The position numbers and the translations under genes are program-made. Under the pieces are notes generated by a model that saw only the letters and a list, made by a program, of their open reading frames with translations, searched no databases and was not told where the DNA came from. A stretch of DNA of 64,000 nt. Origin: an uncultured Victivallis sp. (GTDB taxonomy: Bacteria > Verrucomicrobiota > Lentisphaeria > Victivallales > Victivallaceae). The stretch spans positions 1 through 64,000 of the forward strand of contig CALXOE010000004.1 in assembly GCA_944389935.1 (NCBI GenBank), written 5' to 3'. Positions 26,736-35,992 of the stretch are shown piece after piece; the stretch's first letter is position 1; every line of letters starts with the position of its first letter.

Positions 26736-29456
26736 TTACTTCCCGTCCGCGATCGCCGCCTGCGCCGCGGCCAGCCGCGCGATCGGCACCCGGAACGGAC
26801 TGCACGAAACGTAATTCAACCCCGCCCGGTTGCAGAATTCGACCGATTTCGCCTCGCCACCCTGCTCGCCGCAGATGCCGATCTTCAGCTCCGGCTTCAC
26901 GCGGCGGCCGTTTTCGACCGCGAATTGAATCAGCTTGCCGACGCCCGCCTGGTCGATCGTCTGGAACGGATCGGCCGCGAGCAGCTTCTTCTCGAGATAG
27001 TCCCCGAGGAATCCGCCGATGTCGTCGCGGCTGAAACCGAAAGTCATCTGGGTCAGGTCGTTCGTCCCGAAGCTGAAGAAGTCCGCCTCCGCAGCCATCT
27101 CGTCCGCGAGCAGACAGGCGCGCGGAATCTCGATCATCGTCCCGACCTTGTATTCAACCGCATCGAGCCCGAATTTCGCGGCGACCTCCGAGGCGACACG
27201 GGAGAGAATCTTCTTCTGGAAGCGGAGTTCGGAGGCGTCGCAGGTCACCGGAATCATGATCTCCGGATGGCATGCCGTTCCCTCTCTCTCCAGCTCGACG
27301 GCCGCCTCGAGAATCGCGCGCATCTGCATTTCGGAGACCTCCGGACAGGTGATCCCGAGACGCACGCCGCGGTGACCCATCATCGGGTTCACCTCGTGCA
27401 GATTCTCCGCGCGCCTGGCGATCTCCTCGACCGTGATGCCGAGCGCCGCCGCAAGTTCCGCCCGCGCCGCCGGAGCGCTCGGGACGAACTCGTGCAGCGG
27501 CGGATCGAGCAGCCGGAACGTGACCGGCAGCCCCGCCATCGCCTTGAGCGTGTTCTTCACGTCGTTCTTCACAAACCCGAAGAGATCCGCAATCGCCGCG
27601 ACCCGCTCCTCACGGGTGTGCGCAAGAATCATCCGCCGCAGCGCGAAGAGCGGCTTCTCACTGTTTTTGCCGTAGAACATGTGCTCCGTCCGGAAGAGGC
27701 CGATCCCCTCCGCGCCGAAGCTGCGCGCGACCCGCGCGTCGTCCGGCGTGTCGGCATTCGCGCGGACACCGAGTTTGCGGAATTTATCGACAAGCGTCAT
27801 AAAGTGTTTCAGCTGCGGATTTTCGCTCGAGTCGATCGTCGCGAGCGCCCCGGCATAGACGTAGCCGCGGCTGCCATTGATGCTCAGAACATCGCGGTCG
27901 GTATAAGTCACGCCGCCGACCGTCATCGTTCGGTTCGCCTCGTCGATCACGAGCGAACCCGCGCCGACGATGCAGCACTTGCCCCAGCCCCGGCAGACGA
28001 GTGCCGCATGGCTGGTCATGCCGCCGCGGGCGGTGAGAATTCCGGTTGCGGCGCGCATACCCTCGACATCCTCGGGATTGGTCTCCTCACGCACCATGAC
28101 CACAGCTTCCCCTTTCGCCGCCGCAGCGACCGCCTCGGCGCTGGAGAAAACGATCCGCCCGACCGCACCGCCCGGCCCGGCCGGAAGTCCTTTCGCGATG
28201 ATCTGCGCGTTCTTTTCGGCTTTCGGGTCGAGAATCGGGTGCAGCAGTTCGTCGAGCTGCGCCGGTGAGACGCGCATCACGGCGGTTTTCTCGTCGATCA
28301 TCCCCTCTTCGAGCATATCCATCGCCATGTTCAGAGCGGCCGTGCCGGTCCGTTTGCCGACGCGGCACTGCAGCATGTAGAGCACTCCCTCCTGAATCGT
28401 GAACTCGATGTCGAGCATGTCACGATAATGCGCTTCAAGTTTATTCCGAATTCCATAAAGCTGTTCATACAGAGCCGGATAGAGTTCTTCAAGCGACTTC
28501 AAGTGCTTGTTCTGCTCGTTGCAGGTGTCCTTGTTGAGCGGATTCGGGGTGCGGGTTCCGGCGACGACGTCCTCCCCCTGGGCGTTGATGAGCCACTCGC
28601 CGTAAAACTTGTTCTCGCCCGTGGCCGGGTTGCGCGTGAAAGCCACGCCGGTCGCAGAGGTCTCCCCCATGTTCCCGAAAACCATGCTCTGCACGTTCAC
28701 CGCAGTGCCCCAGTCATCCGGAATTCCCTCGATGCGGCGGTAGGAGACCGCTTTTTTGCCGTTCCAGCTCTTCAGCACAGCGCAGATTCCACCCCAGAGC
28801 TGCCGGACCGGATCGTCGGGGAATTCCGCGCCGAGCGTCTCTCGAACTTTCGCCTTGAATGCCGTGCAGAGCTGTTTCAGATCTTCAACCGTGAGGTCGG
28901 TGTCGCTCGCGTAATGTTTTGCACGTTTGAGTTCGTCGAGCATGTCGTCGAGCTGTTTGCGGATCGCTTTGCCCTCCCCGGGCTCGATGCCCTCGGCTTT
29001 CTCCATCACCACGTCCGAATACATCATGATCAGCCGCCGGTAGGCGTCATAGACGAACCGTTCGTTGCCGGTCCTGGCGATGAGTCCCGGAATCGTCGAC
29101 GTCGCCAACCCGACGTTCAGCACAGTCTCCATCATGCCGGGCATCGAACTGCGCGCGCCGGAACGGCAGGAGACCAGCAGCGGATCGACCGGATCACCGA
29201 ACTTCATGCCCATGACCGATTCGACCCGGGCGAGCGCCGTCTTAACTTGTTCCTCGAGACATGCGGGCAGGCGGCCGCCCTCCCGGAAGTAATCGACACA
29301 GCACTCGGTCGTGATTGTGAATCCCGGAGGTACCGGCAGCCCGAGCGAGGCCATCTCAGCCAGATTCGCACCCTTGCCGCCGAGCAGCTCTTTCATCGAA
29401 CCGGACCCCTCGGAATCCCCGCCTCCGAACGAATACACATACTTCTTTTCCGCCAT
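26736..29456 (-). CDS. ppdK: Pyruvate phosphate dikinase
   Basis: 906 residues, full length. It interconverts pyruvate, ATP and phosphate with PEP, AMP and PPi in the cytoplasm. The N-terminal ATP-grasp part begins FGGGDSEGSGSMKELLGGKG. The catalytic phospho-histidine lies in GGMTSHAALVCRGWGK, and the C-terminal PEP-binding barrel shows FGTNDLTQM and the catalytic cysteine region ICGEQGGE. In anaerobes it often runs toward ATP formation from PPi. The hydrolase fusion gene follows directly. Confidence 0.98.
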   Translation of the reverse strand: MAEKKYVYSFGGGDSEGSGSMKELLGGKGANLAEMASLGLPVPPGFTITTECCVDYFREGGRLPACLEEQVKTALARVESVMGMKFGDPVDPLLVSCRSGARSSMPGMMETVLNVGLATSTIPGLIARTGNERFVYDAYRRLIMMYSDVVMEKAEGIEPGEGKAIRKQLDDMLDELKRAKHYASDTDLTVEDLKQLCTAFKAKVRETLGAEFPDDPVRQLWGGICAVLKSWNGKKAVSYRRIEGIPDDWGTAVNVQSMVFGNMGETSATGVAFTRNPATGENKFYGEWLINAQGEDVVAGTRTPNPLNKDTCNEQNKHLKSLEELYPALYEQLYGIRNKLEAHYRDMLDIEFTIQEGVLYMLQCRVGKRTGTAALNMAMDMLEEGMIDEKTAVMRVSPAQLDELLHPILDPKAEKNAQIIAKGLPAGPGGAVGRIVFSSAEAVAAAAKGEAVVMVREETNPEDVEGMRAATGILTARGGMTSHAALVCRGWGKCCIVGAGSLVIDEANRTMTVGGVTYTDRDVLSINGSRGYVYAGALATIDSSENPQLKHFMTLVDKFRKLGVRANADTPDDARVARSFGAEGIGLFRTEHMFYGKNSEKPLFALRRMILAHTREERVAAIADLFGFVKNDVKNTLKAMAGLPVTFRLLDPPLHEFVPSAPAARAELAAALGITVEEIARRAENLHEVNPMMGHRGVRLGITCPEVSEMQMRAILEAAVELEREGTACHPEIMIPVTCDASELRFQKKILSRVASEVAAKFGLDAVEYKVGTMIEIPRACLLADEMAAEADFFSFGTNDLTQMTFGFSRDDIGGFLGDYLEKKLLAADPFQTIDQAGVGKLIQFAVENGRRVKPELKIGICGEQGGEAKSVEFCNRAGLNYVSCSPFRVPIARLAAAQAAIADGK

Positions 29457-29549
29457 TCTTCCCTCTTCCTCCGTATTTCTGCTGTTGTCGATAAGTGTTC
29501 TTCAATACGAGGCCGCAACGTCCGGATGCGGCCGTCTCGCCGATGTGTT

Positions 29550-29960
29550 TCAGTAGAATTTGTCGATCACTTTGATGATCTGATGCTTCTGCGGGTTTTT
29601 CTCGAGTCCGAGAAACATGAAAGAGCCGCGCACCTCCACCGGAAACGGAATTCCCTGGATGTAAGTTCTCCCCTCCTCCGCGATCTTTTTCACCCGCTTA
29701 TCCTGCACAGTCGAGGAACGGTCGTATTTGTAGACGCCGACTTCGCAGTCCGCGACTTTCACGGCACAGCCGCTCGTGGCGCGGAACGGTTCGCCCGGCA
29801 GCGGCCGGACCCCCTCGACCTTCACCCCCTCGCGTTCGAGATAAACCGCAAAATCCTCCGGGCGGAGATAGTTGTTGTCATAAGTCGTGCAGCCCGCGAA
29901 AAACGCGGCACAGATGAGCGCCGGCAGTGCGGCCCAGAGCGTTTTCACATTCATTTTCAT
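29550..29960 (-). CDS. Hypothetical lipoprotein
   Basis: 136 residues with a lipoprotein signal and lipobox FAGC near residue 23. The mature protein contains a FRATSGCAVKVADCEVGVYKY region and ends in a conserved-looking IKVIDKFY. I do not recognise a family. It has its own promoter at 30010-30038 and lies between ppdK and hydE on the same strand. Confidence 0.7.
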   Translation of the reverse strand: MKMNVKTLWAALPALICAAFFAGCTTYDNNYLRPEDFAVYLEREGVKVEGVRPLPGEPFRATSGCAVKVADCEVGVYKYDRSSTVQDKRVKKIAEEGRTYIQGIPFPVEVRGSFMFLGLEKNPQKHQIIKVIDKFY

Positions 29961-30009
29961 CCACTTTCCGTCAAATTGCTTTCAGATAGACCGACAGGTA
30001 CGACCACAT

Positions 30010-30038
30010 AATCTAACCCTCTGTGCATCGGAATACAA
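30010..30038 (-). promoter_or_regulatory. Promoter of the lipoprotein gene
   Basis: TTGTAT and TAGATT on the minus strand at 17 bp, about 50 bp upstream of the start. Confidence 0.5.
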
Positions 30039-30068
30039 GTTCCCCCGCGGACATTTTCCGCGTTCCCC

Positions 30069-31166
30069 TCAACGGTTTCCCGCGCGGGCGGCGAAATGGG
30101 GCGAATCCCCCCAGACCTCATAGGCGATGCTCTCCCCGATGGAGCCGACCGCACGTTCGAGCGCGATCCGCGCGGAATCGGCGTTCTCGTCGACTCCGGG
30201 CTTGTTCTCGTAGAGCAGATACCCTTTGCGGTATGCGAGATCTCCGACGTTCGGCATGATGACGTTCGCCCCGGCGAGCAGACCGCGCTCCCGTCCGTCC
30301 GGCGCGAGCGCCTGCAGCGCGGTCGTGCTTGCGATATTCACGTTGCGCAGCAGAAGCCGGGTGACGGCGATCATCTTGAGCCCCGCCTCGAGCTGCCGCT
30401 TCGCATCGCTGCCGGTCTCCGGAAATCTCCGTCCGAGCGGCGTATCGTGGTGAACGATATAAGGCCCCATCCCGATCATGTCGACATCGAGCTTCTGGAA
30501 AAAGCGGAGGTCGCGCACGAGATGCTCCACAGTCTGCCCCGGCAAGCCGATCATCACGCCCGTACCGACCTGATAACCCGCCTCGCGCAGAAATCCGAGC
30601 GCGGCGACCCGCTCGTCATGACGGTGATCCGCAGGGTGGAGCGTTGCGTAAAACTCCGGATCGGAACTCTCGATCCGCAGCAGATACCGGTGAGCGCCCG
30701 CGGCGAACCAGCGGCGGTACGTCTCAAGCGTCTGTTCTCCGAGCGAGAGGGTGATTCCGAGTTTTCCGCCGTCGATCGCCTTGATCTCCCGGACAATCTC
30801 CTCGATGAAATCGACCCAGCCGGGATCATTCCGTTCCCCCGCCTGAAGCACGATCGAACCGTAGCGGAAGCGGGCGGTGAGCCGGGCGGCCTCGAGAATC
30901 TCTTCGCGATTCATGGCGAAACGGGCAACATTCGTGTTTCCGCGGCGGATGCCGCAGTAATAACAGTTCTTCCGGCAGATGTTGGAGATTTCCACAAGTC
31001 CGCGCAGATGGACCTGGTTCCCGACATAACGGAGTTTGACGGTGTAGGCGGCGCGGAAAAGCGCCTCAAGTTCGCCCGGCGTCTCAAGTCCGAGCAGATA
31101 TGCGAGCGTCGCGTCGTCGAGGCTCTCTCCGGCGACGGCGGCGGCAAGTATGGGTTCGAGTTTCAT
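30069..31166 (-). CDS. hydE: [FeFe]-hydrogenase maturation radical SAM protein HydE
   Basis: 365 residues from the second of two adjacent ATGs, which has the better spacing to GGAGG. It is a biotin-synthase-like radical SAM barrel with the 4Fe-4S cysteines C64-x3-C68-x2-C71 (CRKNCYYC). Family features include IVLQAGERND, GITLSLGEQ, RIESSDPEFY, and the MIGLPGQT and MGPYIVHHDTPLG segments. HydE, with HydF and HydG, assembles the H-cluster, so the organism should make an [FeFe] hydrogenase. HydF is 3.4 kb away; HydG and the hydrogenase are not in the window. Confidence 0.92.
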   Translation of the reverse strand: MKLEPILAAAVAGESLDDATLAYLLGLETPGELEALFRAAYTVKLRYVGNQVHLRGLVEISNICRKNCYYCGIRRGNTNVARFAMNREEILEAARLTARFRYGSIVLQAGERNDPGWVDFIEEIVREIKAIDGGKLGITLSLGEQTLETYRRWFAAGAHRYLLRIESSDPEFYATLHPADHRHDERVAALGFLREAGYQVGTGVMIGLPGQTVEHLVRDLRFFQKLDVDMIGMGPYIVHHDTPLGRRFPETGSDAKRQLEAGLKMIAVTRLLLRNVNIASTTALQALAPDGRERGLLAGANVIMPNVGDLAYRKGYLLYENKPGVDENADSARIALERAVGSIGESIAYEVWGDSPHFAARAGNR

Positions 31167-31196
31167 CATGCTCCTCCACGGCTGAATTCGGCAGAT

Positions 31197-31225
31197 AATG
31201 TAGCACTCGCGGGAGAAATATGCAA
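31197..31225 (-). promoter_or_regulatory. Promoter of hydE
   Basis: TTGCAT and TACATT on the minus strand at 17 bp, about 30 bp upstream of the start. Confidence 0.6.
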
Positions 31226-31254
31226 CTTTTTCGGAATTTTCTTCGGTTGACGAT

Positions 31255-31282
31255 TTGCATTCCGCCGGAATGGTGATATTGT
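31255..31282 (+). promoter_or_regulatory. Promoter of the tRNA-Asp pair
   Basis: TTGCAT and TATTGT at 16 bp, 28 bp before the first tRNA-Asp. Confidence 0.55.
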
Positions 31283-31310
31283 AAGAGACGTTGCGAAAAC
31301 CAACGGATGC

Positions 31311-31387
31311 GGGGGAGTAGCTCAATTGGTTAGAGTACCACCCTGTCACGGTGGATGTTGCGGGTTCGAGCCCCGTCTCTCTCGCCA
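31311..31387 (+). tRNA. tRNA-Asp (GTC), copy 1
   Basis: 77 bases with encoded CCA. Acceptor stem GGGGGAG/CTCTCTC, D-arm, anticodon loop CTGTCAC (anticodon GTC), T-loop TTCGAGC. The sequence just past it forms an 11-bp hairpin with a one-base bulge that includes the last acceptor bases and CCA. Confidence 0.97.
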
Positions 31388-31440
31388 CTTTTTCTTAAAA
31401 GTGCGAGGCATCCGGAAGTAGTCGCGCGCCGCAGATATGC

Positions 31441-31517
31441 GGGGGAGTAGCTCAATTGGTTAGAGTACCACCCTGTCACGGTGGATGTTGCGGGTTCGAG
31501 CCCCGTCTCTCTCGCCA
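31441..31517 (+). tRNA. tRNA-Asp (GTC), copy 2
   Basis: Identical to copy 1 over all 77 bases and 53 bp downstream of it. It is followed by a T7 run. Confidence 0.97.
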
Positions 31518-31622
31518 CTTTTTTTGTCTGAATTCCATTTCATTTTTCCGGCTGATCGGCCGTATTCGGCGTGAAATCACCATCCCCGGATGCGATTATT
31601 CGTAAATTTTTTCCTTTACGGG

Positions 31623-31651
31623 TTGACTTCCGCGGTTTTTGGCGTCATAAT
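31623..31651 (+). promoter_or_regulatory. Promoter of the GH78 gene
   Basis: TTGACT and CATAAT at 17 bp, about 85 bp upstream of the start. Confidence 0.55.
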
Positions 31652-31737
31652 ACATAAGGACGAGTGTTGAGGAAACCAAAAGCCGACGTGCGACCGCGGC
31701 GACCGCGGGGCACCCGATACGACAGGGAGGTGCGCTT

Positions 31738-34572
31738 ATGACGGAGACCAAAATGCCGACCCGGATTCAGGGAGAATGGATCTGGAAGAACTCACTTCTG
31801 AACCACCCCGACAGCTTCCTCCTGATGCGCAAGGAGTTCGTCTGTTCCACGGTCAATCTCGACACGACCCTCTGGATCAGCGCGAACTGCGCCTATCAGC
31901 TCTTCATCAACGGCCGTTTTGTCGGCTTCGGCCCGCGCGCCCACCAGAACTGCGGGGTCAGCTATGTCGACATGCACGAGGTGACCTACTACCTCGAATC
32001 CGGAATCAACGTCATTGCCGCACTCGTCTATTACAACGCCGATCAGGGCGGCCACAACAAACACTCGCCCGGTCTCTGGTGTCAGATGGAGGCGCAGGGG
32101 AAACTGCTTCTGTGCAGCGATCAGACCTGGGTCGTGCGCGAGGGGAACTGCTACTGCGCACCGCGCGCGCGGCTTTCCAAAGATCAGGGATTGAGCCAGT
32201 TCTTCAATGCGGACGACTCCCCGCTGAACTGGACCACCCCCGTCTTCCTGACCGACGCCCAGTGGAAACATCCGGACTACTCCACGATCGTCGGAGACGA
32301 CTTCGGCAGCAAACTCGAACCCCATCCGCTCGCACCTCCCGGAATCGCGGTGGAAAACCCGGTTCCGCTGCCGTTCGCGCGCGGCAGACTCGTTCTGCCG
32401 CCGAACTGGACGCAGGTCACGTTTGAGGAGGCCGACGGCAACGGTCTTGAGACCTACGCGGCCAACACCTTTTTGTTCAGCGAAGTGGACGAGGAGCTCC
32501 CGGCGCTCATCTACTCGGACGACCCGATGAAGTTCTTCTGCAACAACCGGCTCGTACTCAATGCCGCAGAAGCGATGGGTACCGAAGTAAAACTGCCGCT
32601 CAGGGCCGGCTGGAACCGCCTGCTGCTCGTCCAGAATCCGGGGCGGCATGCGATGGGCATGGTCATGATGATTCCCTCTGACGATGGCCGCGAGTTCTGG
32701 TTCGGGCGCGCCCCGGAGCAAAAGGCTGCGGAGGGGTGGAACATCGTCGGGCCGCTGAAGCTGTCGCTCGAAGAGGCGACTCCCTCCCTGAAATTCGAGC
32801 GGCTCGTTCAGGACAACTACGTTCCGGAACTCGAATACCTCACCGATCCGGACGCCTATCTCTCGCAGAGCCGCTTTGAAGAGGAAACACTCCCCGCCGA
32901 CGAAGAGGAGGCGAAACTCGCCTGGAGCCGTCCGCTCCGGACCGGCGACTACGTCCTCTACCGGCTCGATATGGTTCGCTACGGCTTCGTGCGGGTGACC
33001 CTCGAAGCGACGGCTGGCGACCTGGTCGACATCACCATCGGCTGCCGCCGCACCGGAAACGGCTTCATCTCCGCCGGGAAAGGAGTGCGCGGGACCGGAA
33101 CCATCCGCTGCCGCAATGCGCGAAACGTCTATCTGACGTTCATTCCGACGGACTGCTTCTATATCATGATCTCGGTCCGTCATGCCTCGAGCAGCATCAA
33201 AGTGCTCGGGATCAGCTTCGAGGAGCTCACGCGGAACGAACGGCAGGAGACCACGTTCCGCTGCTCGGACGAACTGCTGAATCAATTCTGGGAGATCGGC
33301 AAGCAGACGCTGCGCCGTTCCGCCGCATTCGTTCCGCTGGCCGAATCCCGCGCCGACAACGACTGTTACATGCTCGACGCCTACATCGATGCGGTCAACA
33401 TGAGCGTGACGTTCGGCGATTACGAGTACGCCTCCGCGCGGCTGCGGCAGTTCCTCGACGCCCAGCTCGAAAACGGCGACATTCCGGCGCTGACGTTCGG
33501 GTCACGGCATGCGTCGCAGGTGCATCAGCTTTTCTTCCTGCCGGTCTGGATCTATTACAACTACCGGTTCACCGCGAACATCACCCGTCTCAAAGAGACG
33601 ATTCCGAACCTCGATCTGACGCTCGAATATTTCGAGGCGATGATCGACGAAAATACCGGGCTGCTCGTCGACACGGAGACCCGGTTCAGCTTCGACAGCC
33701 GGATCAGCAGCGGAGAATTCCGTGCGGGAGAGATCCCGACCTACATCAATGCGCTCTTCTGCCGCTTCCTGCTTTCGGCCGCCGAAATCTACCGGACCAT
33801 CGAAGATGAGGGGAAAGCGAATCACTGCTACGAACTCGCCGGCAAGGTGGCCGAGGAGCTGCGCAACCGCAACTTCGATCCGGCCTGCAGCCTCTTCTGC
33901 CGCTGGTCGCTGGAAAGCGAACGCATGCCGGACCACAATCTCTTCGCGAACTTCTGCGCGATGTTCGGAGGAGTGCTGCCGCTCTCGTCATTCGAGTATT
34001 TCTTCTACAGTTTCTTCAACTACGATCCGCCGTTCGACCGCAGCGACGAATCGCGCCATCCGTACTTTCATTTCCTCTTCATGGAGATGATGTTCGCGCT
34101 GGGGCAGAAAGAGTGGCCGTTCCGCTACTTCCGCGACTACTGGTCGAAACGGATGTGTCCGGAGGCGAATGCGTGGCGGGTCGATTTTGACCATGCCGAT
34201 CCGGCGCCGACGAAATTCTCCGAGGGGAGCTGCGTCTCGCCGAACATCTTCCTCGTGCGTGAGATCCTCGGAATCCGCATTGCCGAGGCGGGGCACTCCG
34301 TCATCTACTTCAACCCGGCGTTCCATCAGGTTGACTGGGCAGAGTCGGTCTTCCCAATGGCACGCGGGCGGCTGAAAGTCAAGTGGGCGGTGCAGGAGGA
34401 TGGCTCTCTCGACGTCACGCTCGATTCGAGTTTCCCGGTGAAAATCCTGCCGGAGATGAGTCATAAACAGCTTGCCAACACCGTGTTCCGCCTCGGAGAA
34501 AAGGTGACGCTGCTGAACCCCACTCCCGATTACGACATCGATGACGATGAGGGGGACGACTCCCGGGAGTGA
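31738..34572 (+). CDS. Alpha-L-rhamnosidase-like protein (GH78 family), cytoplasmic
   Basis: 944 residues behind GGGAGGTG. There is no signal peptide. The N-terminal beta-sandwich has the rhamnosidase accessory pattern WISANCAYQLFINGRFVGFGPR and NVIAALVYYNADQGG. From about residue 500 an (alpha/alpha)6 barrel includes PLAESRADNDCYMLDAYIDA, where an acidic catalytic residue would be expected, and a C-terminal beta-domain follows. It probably removes rhamnose from imported oligosaccharides or glycosides. The typical GH78 CPQRDE-like catalytic motif is altered, so activity on other sugars is possible. Confidence 0.78.
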   Translation: MTETKMPTRIQGEWIWKNSLLNHPDSFLLMRKEFVCSTVNLDTTLWISANCAYQLFINGRFVGFGPRAHQNCGVSYVDMHEVTYYLESGINVIAALVYYNADQGGHNKHSPGLWCQMEAQGKLLLCSDQTWVVREGNCYCAPRARLSKDQGLSQFFNADDSPLNWTTPVFLTDAQWKHPDYSTIVGDDFGSKLEPHPLAPPGIAVENPVPLPFARGRLVLPPNWTQVTFEEADGNGLETYAANTFLFSEVDEELPALIYSDDPMKFFCNNRLVLNAAEAMGTEVKLPLRAGWNRLLLVQNPGRHAMGMVMMIPSDDGREFWFGRAPEQKAAEGWNIVGPLKLSLEEATPSLKFERLVQDNYVPELEYLTDPDAYLSQSRFEEETLPADEEEAKLAWSRPLRTGDYVLYRLDMVRYGFVRVTLEATAGDLVDITIGCRRTGNGFISAGKGVRGTGTIRCRNARNVYLTFIPTDCFYIMISVRHASSSIKVLGISFEELTRNERQETTFRCSDELLNQFWEIGKQTLRRSAAFVPLAESRADNDCYMLDAYIDAVNMSVTFGDYEYASARLRQFLDAQLENGDIPALTFGSRHASQVHQLFFLPVWIYYNYRFTANITRLKETIPNLDLTLEYFEAMIDENTGLLVDTETRFSFDSRISSGEFRAGEIPTYINALFCRFLLSAAEIYRTIEDEGKANHCYELAGKVAEELRNRNFDPACSLFCRWSLESERMPDHNLFANFCAMFGGVLPLSSFEYFFYSFFNYDPPFDRSDESRHPYFHFLFMEMMFALGQKEWPFRYFRDYWSKRMCPEANAWRVDFDHADPAPTKFSEGSCVSPNIFLVREILGIRIAEAGHSVIYFNPAFHQVDWAESVFPMARGRLKVKWAVQEDGSLDVTLDSSFPVKILPEMSHKQLANTVFRLGEKVTLLNPTPDYDIDDDEGDDSRE

Positions 34573-34599
34573 CGAGTCAGACCGGAGTGCGACAGAAGC

Positions 34600-35841
34600 T
34601 CAGCCGTTCCGGAACGCCTCCAGCGCCTCCGGAAACGGCGAGAGCACCCGCTCAATCACGCCGTGGCAGGTGGAGATCGCCATACCGTAATTCGTGATCG
34701 GCACACCGCTGCGGCGGGCGTTTTCGATCCGGCGCAGGGTTTCGCGCCGGTTCAACATGCAGCTCCCGCAGTGAATGACGAGCTGATACTCCGAGAGGTC
34801 GGAGGGATAGTCGCGCCCTGCCCCGACCGTGACACGCAGCTCTCCGCCGACGAACTTCGCAAGCCAGCGCGGAATCTTGACGCGGCCGATATCGTCGTAG
34901 CTCGCGTGATGCGTGCACGCCTCGGCGATGAAAACCCGGTCTCCGGGTTTGAGCGAGCGAATCCGTCCCGCCCCGGCCGCGAACACCGGCATATCCCCTT
35001 TAAGCCGCGCAAAGAGAATCGAGAAAGTCGTGCACGGCACATCCGGCGGGGTTTCCCGCACCATGAGATCGACCACCTGCGAGTCGCAGACCACGAGAGC
35101 CGGTTTTTCACGCAGATTCGCGAGGGCGTCCTGATAGGCGCTCTCCTTGACCACATAGCAGAGCGCATCGGAATCGAGCGCGTCACGGATCGCCTGCACC
35201 TGCGGCAGAATCAGTCTCCCTTTCGGAGCCTGAATGTCGACCGGGACAATGAGGACAACGGTATCGCCCGGCTTCACGAGGTCGCCGAGCAGCGGCGGCG
35301 GCGTGAGGAAATCCTCCGGGCATCCCGCGAGCAGCACATCTTTGAGCAGCGGCAGAACACGTTCGCGCTCGGCCGCGCCTCCGTTTGAGGAGACGCAGAG
35401 CGGCTCGAATCCGGTCGCCTCGCGCAGTTTTGCCAGAAACTCCGGCTCTGGCGCGGCAAGATCGCACTTGTTGACCACGGGGATGAGGCTGACGTGATGA
35501 TCTTTCGCGACTGCGAGCATGCGTTCCTCGGGAGCGCCCCAAATGCCCGCGCCGGTCACGAGCAGAATCACATCGGCCCGGTCGAACGCGCGGCCGGAAC
35601 GCTCGATCCGGCGGTTGCCGAGTTCGGTTTCATCGTCGATTCCGGCGGTATCGAGGAAGAGAACGGGCCCGAGCGGGCGCAGTTCCATCGCTTTTTCGAC
35701 CACGTCGGTGGTGGTGCCGGGAACGGGCGAAGTGATTGCGACGTCCTGCCCGGCGATGAGATTCATGAAGCTGGATTTGCCGGAGTTCGTGCGTCCGGCA
35801 ACGGCGATCTGGAGGCGCATGGAGCGCGGTGCGGTTTCCAT
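34600..35841 (-). CDS. hydF: [FeFe]-hydrogenase H-cluster scaffold GTPase HydF
   Basis: 413 residues from the ATG with AGAGGAG upstream. The N-terminal GTPase domain has the P-loop GRTNSGKS at residues 16-23, the G2 threonines in PGTTTDVV, G3 FLDTAG and G4 NKCD. The C-terminal domain carries the FeS-cluster ligands CTHH and HCGSC, the diagnostic HydF arrangement. It carries the precursor cluster to the hydrogenase. It is convergent with the GH78 gene and separated from hydE by that gene and two tRNAs. Confidence 0.93.
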   Translation of the reverse strand: METAPRSMRLQIAVAGRTNSGKSSFMNLIAGQDVAITSPVPGTTTDVVEKAMELRPLGPVLFLDTAGIDDETELGNRRIERSGRAFDRADVILLVTGAGIWGAPEERMLAVAKDHHVSLIPVVNKCDLAAPEPEFLAKLREATGFEPLCVSSNGGAAERERVLPLLKDVLLAGCPEDFLTPPPLLGDLVKPGDTVVLIVPVDIQAPKGRLILPQVQAIRDALDSDALCYVVKESAYQDALANLREKPALVVCDSQVVDLMVRETPPDVPCTTFSILFARLKGDMPVFAAGAGRIRSLKPGDRVFIAEACTHHASYDDIGRVKIPRWLAKFVGGELRVTVGAGRDYPSDLSEYQLVIHCGSCMLNRRETLRRIENARRSGVPITNYGMAISTCHGVIERVLSPFPEALEAFRNG

Positions 35842-35884
35842 TTCAGAAAAACTCCTCTTGCGGATGAAATTCATCGTATTACTT

Positions 35885-35913
35885 AAAATACCACAGAAAA
35901 AGAAAAAAAGCAA
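35885..35913 (-). promoter_or_regulatory. Promoter of hydF
   Basis: TTGCTT and TATTTT on the minus strand at 17 bp, about 45 bp before the start. Confidence 0.55.
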
Positions 35914-35925
35914 CGTTTTCCCCGT

Positions 35926-35954
35926 TTGAAAAATCCTTATTGCGCCTGTATAGT
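35926..35954 (+). promoter_or_regulatory. Promoter of the DUF2062 gene
   Basis: TTGAAA and TATAGT at 17 bp, 38 bp before the ATG, back to back with the hydF promoter. Confidence 0.65.
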
Positions 35955-35992
35955 GAAAAAATTTCATATTCGGGTCGCAAAGGGGAACAGAA

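Noticed and set aside
31167..31518. Peptides beginning MARETGLEPATSTVTGW at the tRNA-Asp genes
   Set aside because: This is the well-known false translation of the complement of a tRNA-Asp; the N-terminal extension of hydE through it is also rejected.
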